A DNA stretch of 32,246 bases from Candidatus Methanomethylophilaceae archaeon (lineage in GTDB: Archaea > Thermoplasmatota > Thermoplasmata > Methanomassiliicoccales > Methanomethylophilaceae). The position numbers and the translations under genes were made by a program. Shown here one piece after another: positions 16,922-25,019 of the stretch. The notes beneath the pieces were generated by a model, which was not told where the DNA came from, did no database searches, and saw only the letters and a program-made list of their open reading frames with translations. Each line of letters begins with the position of its first letter. The stretch's first letter is position 1. Location of the stretch: the NCBI GenBank assembly GCA_007117455.1, contig SKGM01000050.1, forward strand, positions 1 to 32,246, in the 5' to 3' direction.

Positions 16922-17032
16922 GGTTCAAACTACGAATCTAATGTCACTATTTTAAATTTTTGTTCAAACATCTAATAATGATTGTTATATTAGACATATA
17001 GATAGTAAATTATGAAATTAACGTCATCTAAT
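16922..17032. promoter_or_regulatory. AT-rich divergent intergenic region with repeated motifs (GTTCAAAC x2, ATCTAAT x3, TCTAATA/TATTAGA dyad)
   Basis: GTTCAAAC at 16923-16930 and 16962-16969; ATCTAAT at 16936, 16970 and 17026; perfect inverted repeat TCTAATA (16971-16977)/TATTAGA (16988-16994); AT-rich tttaaatttt at 16951-16960. Confidence 0.5.
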
Positions 17033-17124
17033 GGAAACCATTCAATGTATCCAATTGATTTTGACCGCAGGGGCTGAAAACGATTGAATACATCCTCATA
17101 CATCAGATATAAGGGTGACTGGGG

Positions 17125-17718
17125 TTGAGACTCAGGGAATTGGAGATGTTGCTGCAGAAGGTCGACCCTTTCATCGACCCATCGCCTGAACTGGAGCAGT
17201 ACTCCACACCTGCACCTATCGCCGCTGACATGCTGTACACCGCACTGGGCCATGGGAACATCGCTGATCGCAAGGTCCTGGACCTGGGCTGTGGCAGTGG
17301 CATCCTGGGAATCGGAGCCCATATCCTGGGGGCCGACAAGGTCATTGGCGTGGACTCGTCAAAGAAGGCCCTCGACCAGGCAGCGGTTAACATCGACGAG
17401 TCCGGTTCGGAGATGGAACTGCACCTTATGGACGTCAGTGAGGTGGACATAAAGGCGGACACGGTGGTCATGAACCCTCCTTTCGGATGTCAGAATCGAA
17501 GAGCTGACCGTTCCTTCCTCGACAAGGCGATCGAATGCGCCGACAACATATACTCTCTGCACATGGCCAGCACCCTTACTTTTCTGGAGAGGTATGTGGC
17601 CGAACAGGGCAGGGAGCTTTGGTTCCACAAAGCATATAAATACGATATCCCTCACTTGTTCACATTCCATAGTCGGTCTAGGAAGACCGTCGATATAGTG
17701 ATGATAACAATCAGGTGA
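17125..17718 (+). CDS. METTL5-like / archaeal rRNA (adenine) methyltransferase family protein
   Basis: TTG start. RLRELEMLLQKVDPFIDPSPELEQYSTPAPIAADMLY, VLDLGCGSGILGIGAHILGA, VVMNPPFGCQNRRADRSFLDKAIECADNIYSLHM is METTL5-like with an NPPFG catalytic motif. Confidence 0.9.
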   Translation: MRLRELEMLLQKVDPFIDPSPELEQYSTPAPIAADMLYTALGHGNIADRKVLDLGCGSGILGIGAHILGADKVIGVDSSKKALDQAAVNIDESGSEMELHLMDVSEVDIKADTVVMNPPFGCQNRRADRSFLDKAIECADNIYSLHMASTLTFLERYVAEQGRELWFHKAYKYDIPHLFTFHSRSRKTVDIVMITIR

Positions 17719-17723
17719 TTCTC

Positions 17724-18284
17724 ATGATAGATACCAAGAAAGTTCTTCCGGGGGACGAGGTTGCAGTGGAGGAGGAGTACCTCGCCGCGGAAGGCACATA
17801 CAATGAGGACGGCGTCATCTTCGCATCCCAGCTGGGCGACCTGCAGCTGGACAAGAATGAGATGACCGCCAAGGTGGTCTCCCCTAATCCGCCCAACATA
17901 CTGAGGCCGGGTGACATAGTATTCGCAATCATCGCCGACACCAAACCCACAATGGCCACCTGCGATGTGGTCGCCAAGGAAGGGGTCAAGAGGGGTGTCG
18001 GGGGGGAGACTTACGGCACCATACATGTGTCCAAGATATCCCCGGGTTACACCGAGGATGTCTCAAAGGAGTTCCGCAAGAACGACATAATCCGCGGTAA
18101 GGTCACCCAGACCAAGCCCTCGCTCCAGATAGTGACCGTCGACCCCCACCTGGGCGTCATACTAGCACGCTGCATGAGATGCCGCGGCTACCTGGTCAAG
18201 AAGGACAAAGGCCTGTACTGCGAGAGTTGTGAGAAGTACTACACCAGGAAGACCGCTGACGACTATGGTCAAGTGGTCATCTGA
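17724..18284 (+). CDS. csl4: Exosome complex RNA-binding protein Csl4
   Basis: KKVLPGDEVAVEEEYLAAEGTYNEDGVIFAS N-terminal domain; GTIHVSKISPGYTEDVSKEFRKNDIIRGKV S1 domain; CMRCRGYLVKKDKGLYCESCEKYYTRK zinc ribbon. Confidence 0.93.
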   Translation: MIDTKKVLPGDEVAVEEEYLAAEGTYNEDGVIFASQLGDLQLDKNEMTAKVVSPNPPNILRPGDIVFAIIADTKPTMATCDVVAKEGVKRGVGGETYGTIHVSKISPGYTEDVSKEFRKNDIIRGKVTQTKPSLQIVTVDPHLGVILARCMRCRGYLVKKDKGLYCESCEKYYTRKTADDYGQVVI

Positions 18285-18302
18285 GAACGTCAAGGAAACG
18301 AT

Positions 18303-18476
18303 ATGACATCGAATGAGGAACTGGTAAAGGAACTCAACGATCTGAAGGCAGAGATGCGTCAGATGAAGGAGATGGTCAGCATGCTGCTCACAATGGTCGT
18401 GGACATGGACGACGATGAAGAGGAGTACGGCGGCCCGACCATCGGTGGGATAGATATCAGCAGATTCAACAACTGA
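18303..18476 (+). CDS. 57-aa coiled-coil acidic small protein (not in ORF track)
   Basis: ATG at 18303, TGA at 18474-18476: MTSNEELVKELNDLKAEMRQMKEMVSMLLTMVVDMDDDEEEYGGPTIGGIDISRFNN. Fills the gap between csl4 and the ThiI-like gene. Confidence 0.7.
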   Translation: MTSNEELVKELNDLKAEMRQMKEMVSMLLTMVVDMDDDEEEYGGPTIGGIDISRFNN

Positions 18477-18483
18477 GGCGCAG

Positions 18484-19113
18484 ATGAGGACCATAGCCCT
18501 CATTTCCGGAGGAATAGACTCCCCGGTGGCAGCCTATCTGATGGCTGAGCGTGGCAGTGAGGTCATACTGCTGCACATGGACAACCGCCCCTACAGCGAC
18601 GATCGCAGTCTGGTGAAGGTCAAGGATGTCGCTTCCGTGCTCCGTAAAGCCACTGGCCAGAAAATGCCATTGCTGATCGCGGAACATGGTAGCAACCAGA
18701 CGGACATCTCCCGCTCCTGCGACCGGCGTTATCAGTGTGTACTGTGCAAGAGATTGATGCTGGCGACGGCCGAGAGGGTTGCAGAAAGCTATGGTGCGGA
18801 AGCCCTGATCATGGGAGACTCCCTGGGTCAGGTCGCCTCACAGACCCTGCATAACATCAAGGCATCATCAGCAGGGCTGAGGATGCCGGTGTTGCGGCCC
18901 TTGATAGGCCTGGATAAATTGGAGATTGAGGCTCTGGCGAAGCATATCGGCACCTATGAGATATCCATCGGCCCGGAGCAGTCCTGCTTGGCGGTGCCGC
19001 CGAAACCGGCCACGATGGCTAGCCCTGAGAACATGCGGGACATGGAGTCCCGCCTGGACCTGGGGATGATGGTCGAGAGGACCATCGCATCCATGACCGT
19101 CAATGACCCTTGA
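18484..19113 (+). CDS. ThiI-like PP-loop sulfurtransferase domain protein (no THUMP domain)
   Basis: ALISGGIDSPVAAYLMAERGSEVILLHMDN PP-loop; YQCVLCKRLMLATAERVAESYGAEALIMGDSLGQVASQTLHNI; RPLIGLDKLEIEALAKHIGTYEIS. Matches the ThiI C-terminal half. Confidence 0.85.
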   Translation: MRTIALISGGIDSPVAAYLMAERGSEVILLHMDNRPYSDDRSLVKVKDVASVLRKATGQKMPLLIAEHGSNQTDISRSCDRRYQCVLCKRLMLATAERVAESYGAEALIMGDSLGQVASQTLHNIKASSAGLRMPVLRPLIGLDKLEIEALAKHIGTYEISIGPEQSCLAVPPKPATMASPENMRDMESRLDLGMMVERTIASMTVNDP

Positions 19114-19366
19114 TGGCGGGACAGGCGTTGAGGTACTCCGGCTCGTACAGCATGTCCATGGACACCTTGCTTATGTACATGGCCTGCACACGGGAGATGT
19201 AAAGGGTGTTATCCCCGATCTCGAACTTGATGTCTGAGTCCTTGGGCCCTTTAATCTCCACCGGCACCATGGCCGGCCCGTAACAGGATGTGCATACCCT
19301 ATAATCCCTGCCTGAGGCGGCCACGTGTTCCTTAACCTCATCATCGACGGCGATCTTCCTCAACAT
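19100..19366 (-). CDS. Small conserved-looking hypothetical protein with CxxC
   Basis: MLRKIAVDDEVKEHVAASGRDYRVCTSCYGPAMVPVEIKGPKDSDIKFEIGDNTLYISRVQAMYISKVSMDMLYEPEYLNACPAIKGH. TATTATATA box (19388-19396) about 25 bp upstream of ATG 19366 suggests a leaderless transcript. Confidence 0.65.
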   Translation of the reverse strand: MLRKIAVDDEVKEHVAASGRDYRVCTSCYGPAMVPVEIKGPKDSDIKFEIGDNTLYISRVQAMYISKVSMDMLYEPEYLNACPAIKGH

Positions 19367-19438
19367 TGTCGGTCGGATTTTGTTGCTCGTATATAATAGG
19401 TTCATAAAAACTAATAATGCAGGCTGATATGGGAGCTT

Positions 19439-19900
19439 GTGACTCTGGTTCTCGACAGTTCCGCCCTATTCGAGATGCAGGACCTCCCCGGGGATGATTG
19501 TGTTACAGTCCCCGGAGTATGGAGGGAGTTGGAGAGGCATGGGGATAAGAGGATAGCGTACTGGGAGGGCATCCTGAGGACCTCCAGCCCGTCCGAGGGT
19601 TCATTGTCCGAGGTCCGGAAGGCGGCCAGTGGCAGCGGTGATTCGGGGAGGTTGTCGGAAACGGACATCGAGCTGCTGGCTCTGGCCCTGGAGCTCGGAT
19701 CACCTTTGCTGACTGATGACTATTCCATGCAGAACACCGCCCGTCTGATAGGGGTGGAGTGCATCCCGGTTGCCGCCAAGGGCATAAAGAAGGTATGGAG
19801 ATGGAGATACCGTTGCCTCGGCTGCGGCAAGACGTACAATGACGATATCAAGGAGTGTCCGGTCTGCGGACATGGTCTCAAGAGCGTACGTGGCCGTTGA
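19439..19900 (+). CDS. nob1: rRNA maturation endonuclease Nob1 (PIN domain plus zinc ribbon)
   Basis: LVLDSSALFE, LSETDIELLALALELGSPLLTDDYSMQNTARLIGVECIPVAAKGIKKVWRWRYRCLGCGKTYNDDIKECPVCGHGLK. GTG start. Confidence 0.93.
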   Translation: MTLVLDSSALFEMQDLPGDDCVTVPGVWRELERHGDKRIAYWEGILRTSSPSEGSLSEVRKAASGSGDSGRLSETDIELLALALELGSPLLTDDYSMQNTARLIGVECIPVAAKGIKKVWRWRYRCLGCGKTYNDDIKECPVCGHGLKSVRGR

Positions 19901-20995
19901 TCAGGGGAATGGGAAACGGCAGCGCAGCATCTTGGCCATGCGGCGCCTTCCAAGAGTGCGCATGCACAACTCCGTCCGCAGGTCGGAACCGAAGGCGAAT
20001 ACATCCGCCATGACCTTGGTCCTTGCAGCGCTCCTCAATGGTGGGAACAGGATGCGTCGGCAATCCCTCTCATAATTGGATAGCGGGCTTCCATCGCGAA
20101 GATTTGATACGATGGCATCAGCCGCCAGGCGTCCGCCTATCATCGCCAGCGGCACACCGCCACCGTTTACCGCCATCACATGTCCGGCGGCATCGCCGAC
20201 GGTCAGATGGTCCTCACCGGCGATGGGCGATATCGGACCTTGGGCGGGCACGTGCTTGCCACTCAGTCTGCTCTTCACATCGAACCCGTGTTTGTCGGCG
20301 AATATCTGGAAGTACTCCGCCGGTCGTCGGTCCGCCAACTTGGGGTTGAAGCCCACGCCAACGTTCGCAGAGCCGTCCTTGGGGATTATCCAACCATAGG
20401 CTCCGGGGGCTATGCCTCCGAAGAACATCACCAACACCGGTTCGAAGTCGCCCTCGGCCTGAGCGGTGACCGCAGGATAGGCGTTCTTCGGAAGAGGGAG
20501 ACCCATCTCCTGAGCGACGCGCGAGCCGGGGCCGTCAGCACCAACGACCACTTTGGCCCTTATCGGACCCTGGGATGTCATGCATACATCGCCCTCCCTC
20601 CTCTGGAAGGCGCAACCGGTGATCAGTTCCGCACCGGCCGAAACCGCTTCCGATGCCAGGTACTGATCGAACAGGTCCCGGTCGGTACTGTATCCTTGAA
20701 AGGGGAGGTCGTAGGAGCGTGAGCTGGGAGTGACGAGACGGATCGCCTCCAAATTACGCCTGACCAAGGAGGAGGGCACATCGAAAAGCTCTGATATCCC
20801 CTCCGATCCCGGGAACATCGCGGTTATCTCCTCGGTACTGGGCATGAATTCACCGCAACGTACCGGGAAACCGACCTTCCGGCGACGTTCGATGATCGTC
20901 ACATCCACACCCTGTTCCGCGGCGTAGCGGGCGACGGTGCTCCCTGCGGGTCCAGCACCGACCACAAGGAGATCGGCATCGATGATGTCGCTCAT
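19901..20995 (-). CDS. Geranylgeranyl reductase family FAD-dependent oxidoreductase
   Basis: DADLLVVGAGPAGSTVARYAAEQGVDVTIIERRRKVGFPVRCGEF, VVVGADGPGSRVAQ, YGWIIPKDGSANVGVGF, PISPIAGEDHLTVGDAAGHVMAVNGGGVPLAMIGG. Confidence 0.93.
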   Translation of the reverse strand: MSDIIDADLLVVGAGPAGSTVARYAAEQGVDVTIIERRRKVGFPVRCGEFMPSTEEITAMFPGSEGISELFDVPSSLVRRNLEAIRLVTPSSRSYDLPFQGYSTDRDLFDQYLASEAVSAGAELITGCAFQRREGDVCMTSQGPIRAKVVVGADGPGSRVAQEMGLPLPKNAYPAVTAQAEGDFEPVLVMFFGGIAPGAYGWIIPKDGSANVGVGFNPKLADRRPAEYFQIFADKHGFDVKSRLSGKHVPAQGPISPIAGEDHLTVGDAAGHVMAVNGGGVPLAMIGGRLAADAIVSNLRDGSPLSNYERDCRRILFPPLRSAARTKVMADVFAFGSDLRTELCMRTLGRRRMAKMLRCRFPFP

Positions 20996-21003
20996 GGTAT
21001 CAC

Positions 21004-21969
21004 CTAAAGGTTCCTCTCCACCACGTAATCGGCGAGGATGAGGAGTGAATCACGATATTCGGAATCGGGCACGCCCTCCAGGAAATCCTTGGCCTCCTGG
21101 GCGTACTCCCGGGCGAAGGTCTTGCACCTCTCGACCACATCGGTCGAGCGGATGAGTTCCAAGGCCTCCTGTACATCGGAGTCGGTCTTCACCTTCTTGG
21201 CGAATATCTCACTGACCCTTGAACCGACCTTTTCATCTTCCATCGCCATTATGATGGGCAAGGTGGGCTTACCCTCGTAGATGTCGATACCTGGAATCTT
21301 GCCGGTTGCGGAAAGGTCACCGACCACATCCAGGATGTCGTCCGCGATCTGGAATGCCAGGCCGATGTTGAGGCCATATCCCCCCATGGCCTCTATCATG
21401 AAAGAGTCTCCGCCTGCGAGGTATGAGCCGACACGGGCACCGGCCTCTATGGGCCTCGCCGTCTTACCCTCGATGATCCGTCGATAGACCTCTATGGGCG
21501 TGCCGGCCTTGCGCTCATGGTCGGATTGGATGAACTCCCCCTCCGCCATGGCGTTGCAGGCGTCGGCGATGGAATTGATGACAGTCTCGTCCATCGACCC
21601 GCCCAAGCGGAAACCTTGCACGAAAAGGTAGTCCCCGGCGATTATGGCCTTGGGTACCGTGTACTTTCTATGGGCGGTGAGCGTGCCCCGGCGTAGCTCG
21701 CTGTCATCGTTGATATCATCGTGGATGAGCGTGGCACTGTGTATGAGTTCGAAGGCGGTGGCCATCTTGATGACCTTCTCGGGATCCTCACCTCCCGATG
21801 CCATGAAAGCCAGGATGCATATCCCTGGACGCATGCGTTTTCCACCCGAGGCCAGGATATGACCGCAAATCTCAGTCAGCTCGGGTTGACCTGAGGCTAT
21901 GCTATCGTTCATGAGCTCATCCACACGGAGGAGCTGCTCCTTGATGGCCGAATCCCAGGTCTGTCCCAT
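21004..21969 (-). CDS. idsA: Polyprenyl synthetase (geranylgeranyl/farnesyl diphosphate synthase)
   Basis: GGKRMRPGI, LIHDDINDDSELRRGTLTAHRKYTVPKAIIAGDYLF, FQIADDILDVVGD: both Asp-rich motifs present. Confidence 0.93.
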   Translation of the reverse strand: MGQTWDSAIKEQLLRVDELMNDSIASGQPELTEICGHILASGGKRMRPGICILAFMASGGEDPEKVIKMATAFELIHSATLIHDDINDDSELRRGTLTAHRKYTVPKAIIAGDYLFVQGFRLGGSMDETVINSIADACNAMAEGEFIQSDHERKAGTPIEVYRRIIEGKTARPIEAGARVGSYLAGGDSFMIEAMGGYGLNIGLAFQIADDILDVVGDLSATGKIPGIDIYEGKPTLPIIMAMEDEKVGSRVSEIFAKKVKTDSDVQEALELIRSTDVVERCKTFAREYAQEAKDFLEGVPDSEYRDSLLILADYVVERNL

Positions 21970-22012
21970 CAGGCGCTGATATTGGTATTGTCTACTTAAG
22001 TCTTACTGGATT

Positions 22013-22032
22013 AAAAAATAAGGAAGAAAAAA
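22013..22032 (-). terminator. Oligo-T terminator at the end of the nuo/fpo operon
   Basis: Reverse complement reads TTTTTTCTTCCTTATTTTTT just downstream of the nuoN stop. Confidence 0.55.
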
Positions 22033-22056
22033 TTGGGTTTTTGAAAGGGTTTGGGT

Positions 22057-23514
22057 TCAAGCGAGCAGGGCTGCAGCGGCGGCCTCACAGAGCTTGATGA
22101 CAGGCTCCGGGTAGAGACCGATGGCGATGACCGCCACCAGACACAGCACGATGGCCGCCATGAAGGACATGGGGACCTTTATGCGCTCCTCGGTCTCGGC
22201 CTCGTCGACGTACATGTACTTCACCACACGGGCGTAGTAGTACAGCGAGATGGCACTGTTGATGACCGCCACGAACACCAGCCATATCCACTGTCCGCCG
22301 AACTCCGCTCCCGGCGAGCCGACAGCGCTGGAGAACAGCACGAACTTGCTGACGAAACCGGCCAAAGGCGGCACGCCGGCAAGGGCGAACAGGAAGATCA
22401 GCATGGAGAACGCCAGTATGGGAGCCCTCTTCGCCAATCCCTTGTAGTCGCTGAGCTTCTCCCCCATGGAGATATAGCACAGGGCGGCGACGATGATGAA
22501 GGCCCCTCCCTTCATGAACACGTGGGTGATCATGTGGAACAGGCCGCCGATCACCGCGTATTCGGTGGCGATGGCCAGGACCATCATCAGATATCCTGCC
22601 TGGGCTATGCTCGAGTAGGCGAGCAGCCTCTTCATGTTGGTCTGCGAGAGAGCAACGATGTTGCCGACGGTCATGGTTATGGCCGCCAACACGGCGAAGA
22701 GGTACTGCATGTCGCTGACCACGGTGGCCTGTGCGGCCACGAATCCGATCAGGAAGACCTTGAACAGAGCCACGAAGCCCATCTTCTTGGAGCCCACAGC
22801 GAGGAAGGTGGCGACCGGGGCGGTCGCTCCCTCATACACATCAGGGGCCCACATGTGGAAGGGCACGGTGGTTATCTTGAATCCCAGACCGGCTATGAGC
22901 ATGGCCATGGAGATGTACAGGGCGGCGCTGGGGGCGCTGCCTATCGCCAAGGCGATGCCTGCAAGCGAGGTGGTCTGCGTCACGCCGTAGAGCAGCGAGA
23001 AGCCGTACAGGGTCAAAGCGGTGGAGAGTCCACCTATGACCAGGTACTTCACGGCGGCCTCCGCGGCACGGGGGTCGTTCTTGCGGAACGCCACCAGCGC
23101 ATAGGAGGATATGCTCGTGAGCTCGACACCGACGAATATGCCTATGAGGTCCTCGGCACAGGCCACGAACATCATACCGGCGGTCGCCGCCAGCAGCAGG
23201 GCGTAGTACTCACCGTGGTGACGGTCGCGCTCCACGCTCTTCAGCGAAGCGAGCAGGACCAGCAGGGCCACGATCAGGAAGAGGCCGGTGAGCAGGAGTG
23301 AGAAGTCATCCACAGCGTAAACGCCGAGGAAGCTGCCCTCCACACCCTCCAACATCATCCAGCCCAGGTACAGGCCGGAGGCCACAACCGCGGCCAATGA
23401 CACCATACCAGCCAGCTTGTCGTTCTTGGTCAGGAAGTACAGACCAGGTACTAGCAGAGCCGCCGCCAGCACGATTAACTGCGGGGCGATCAGTGTGAAG
23501 TCAGGGAACGTCAT
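22057..23514 (-). CDS. nuoN: NADH/F420H2 dehydrogenase-type complex subunit N (proton-pumping)
   Basis: Polytopic. GIFVGVELTSISSYALVAFRKNDPRAAEAAVKYLVIGGLSTALTLYG, GLGFKITTVPFHMWAPDVYEGATAPVATFLAVGSKKMGF, LLAYSSIAQAGY. Confidence 0.95.
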   Translation of the reverse strand: MTFPDFTLIAPQLIVLAAALLVPGLYFLTKNDKLAGMVSLAAVVASGLYLGWMMLEGVEGSFLGVYAVDDFSLLLTGLFLIVALLVLLASLKSVERDRHHGEYYALLLAATAGMMFVACAEDLIGIFVGVELTSISSYALVAFRKNDPRAAEAAVKYLVIGGLSTALTLYGFSLLYGVTQTTSLAGIALAIGSAPSAALYISMAMLIAGLGFKITTVPFHMWAPDVYEGATAPVATFLAVGSKKMGFVALFKVFLIGFVAAQATVVSDMQYLFAVLAAITMTVGNIVALSQTNMKRLLAYSSIAQAGYLMMVLAIATEYAVIGGLFHMITHVFMKGGAFIIVAALCYISMGEKLSDYKGLAKRAPILAFSMLIFLFALAGVPPLAGFVSKFVLFSSAVGSPGAEFGGQWIWLVFVAVINSAISLYYYARVVKYMYVDEAETEERIKVPMSFMAAIVLCLVAVIAIGLYPEPVIKLCEAAAAALLA

Positions 23515-23515
23515 C

Positions 23516-25018
23516 TCAGATCACCCCCAATACCGCAGCCAGGTCACTAGCGACCGGGAAGATGAAGTCCCAGGCGAACGCGGGCCAGATGCCGAAGAGG
23601 ACTATCAGACCGCACAGCACCGCCAGGGAGACACCCTCGTAGACGCTGACGTCATGGACCTTGCTCACATCGACCTTGTCGGTGAGAGGTCCGAATATGG
23701 ACCTCTGCATCGCCCACAGGTAGTAACCGGCGGTGAGGAGCAGGGATGCCAAGGCGATGATTATCACCCAGACTATGCCCTCTGCCAGACCCCAGTCGTA
23801 GAAGGCGACCAGGATGTTGAACTCAGCCACGAATCCGACCAGACCGGGTAGGCCCAGGGAAGCCATGAAGCCGAACATCACGAAGGCCGCGTACTTGGGC
23901 ATCTTCTCCGCCAGACCTCCCAGTAGGGGTATCTGACGGGTACCGACGTTGTGGCCGACGATGCCGCACACCATGAAGAGAACGGCGGTGATCAGTCCGT
24001 GGGCGAACATCTGGAACGCACCGGCGGCTATGCCGATGTCGCTCAGGGTCGCCAGACCGAGCAGGACCATTCCCATATGGCTAATGGACGAGAAGGCCAC
24101 CATCTTCTTCAGGTCGCGTTGCGCTATGCAGGCCAGGGCGCCGTAGACTATGGCGACCAGGGCGATTATTATCATCGGTATCTGCCAGGCCACAGCCCCC
24201 TCCGGGAGCACGTCCAGACAGATCCTTATGATACCGTATGAGCCCATCTTCAGCATGACACCCGCCAGCAGGACACTGCCTGCGGTCGGTGCCTCGACGT
24301 GTGCATCAGGCAACCAGGTGTGGAACGGCACGACCGGCATCTTCACGGCGAAACCGAAGAAGAGCAGACCGAACACCAGGACCTGGAAGCCCTGTGCGAA
24401 GGCCACGCCGGATATGTCGGCGAAGGCGAAGCTCAATTGTGTCCAGCCCTCGATGCTAGCGGCCTGGAAGGCCAACGCGAATATGCCTATCAGCATGACC
24501 AAGCTCGACACATGGGTGTATATGAAGAACTTGATCGCTGCGTAGTGCCTCCTCGGACCTCCCCATATGTTGATGAGGAAGTACATCGGGACCAGGGCGA
24601 CCTCCCAGAATATGAAGAACAGGAAGTAGTCCGCCGCCATGAACACGCCCAGCAGGCCGGTCTGCATACCCAGGATCAATGAGAAGAAGAAGTTGGGCCT
24701 CTCCTTCTCCTCCCAGGAGAACAGCACGACCAGGAATACCAGGAGAGTGGTCAGGAGGACCATCACCAGGCTCAGGCCGTCTATGTACAGCAGGTACTGT
24801 ATCTTCAATACGGAGGTCTCTATCCATCCGATTGAATGGGTGAAGGGTGCGCCCTTGTCGAAGGTCGCCACCAACAGTAAGGATATCGCCAGAGGTATGG
24901 CACTGAATACCAGGGCCACCCAACGGGCGTATTTCAGTTTGTCCCCTGCCATGAACAGGGCGATCACGGCTCCCACCAGAGGGGTGAAGAGTACCAGTGA
25001 CAGCAAGTAGTCAGTCAT
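23516..25018 (-). CDS. nuoM: Complex I-type subunit M
   Basis: DYFLFFIFWEVALVPMYFLINIWGG, GFAVKMPVVPFHTWLPDAHVEAPTAGSVLLAGVMLKMGSYG, FSSISHMGMVLLG. Confidence 0.96.
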   Translation of the reverse strand: MTDYLLSLVLFTPLVGAVIALFMAGDKLKYARWVALVFSAIPLAISLLLVATFDKGAPFTHSIGWIETSVLKIQYLLYIDGLSLVMVLLTTLLVFLVVLFSWEEKERPNFFFSLILGMQTGLLGVFMAADYFLFFIFWEVALVPMYFLINIWGGPRRHYAAIKFFIYTHVSSLVMLIGIFALAFQAASIEGWTQLSFAFADISGVAFAQGFQVLVFGLLFFGFAVKMPVVPFHTWLPDAHVEAPTAGSVLLAGVMLKMGSYGIIRICLDVLPEGAVAWQIPMIIIALVAIVYGALACIAQRDLKKMVAFSSISHMGMVLLGLATLSDIGIAAGAFQMFAHGLITAVLFMVCGIVGHNVGTRQIPLLGGLAEKMPKYAAFVMFGFMASLGLPGLVGFVAEFNILVAFYDWGLAEGIVWVIIIALASLLLTAGYYLWAMQRSIFGPLTDKVDVSKVHDVSVYEGVSLAVLCGLIVLFGIWPAFAWDFIFPVASDLAAVLGVI

Positions 25019-25019
25019 C

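Noticed and set aside
17031-17045. Possible NrpR-type operator (GGAA-N6-TTCC) at atggaaaccattc
   Set aside because: The second half-site does not match TTCC at the required spacing.
22051-23301. 416-aa plus-strand ORF opposite nuoN
   Set aside because: Antisense shadow of a strongly supported nuoN. Its composition (His/Gln/Glu/Gly-rich, no domain) is typical of open antisense frames in GC-rich coding DNA.
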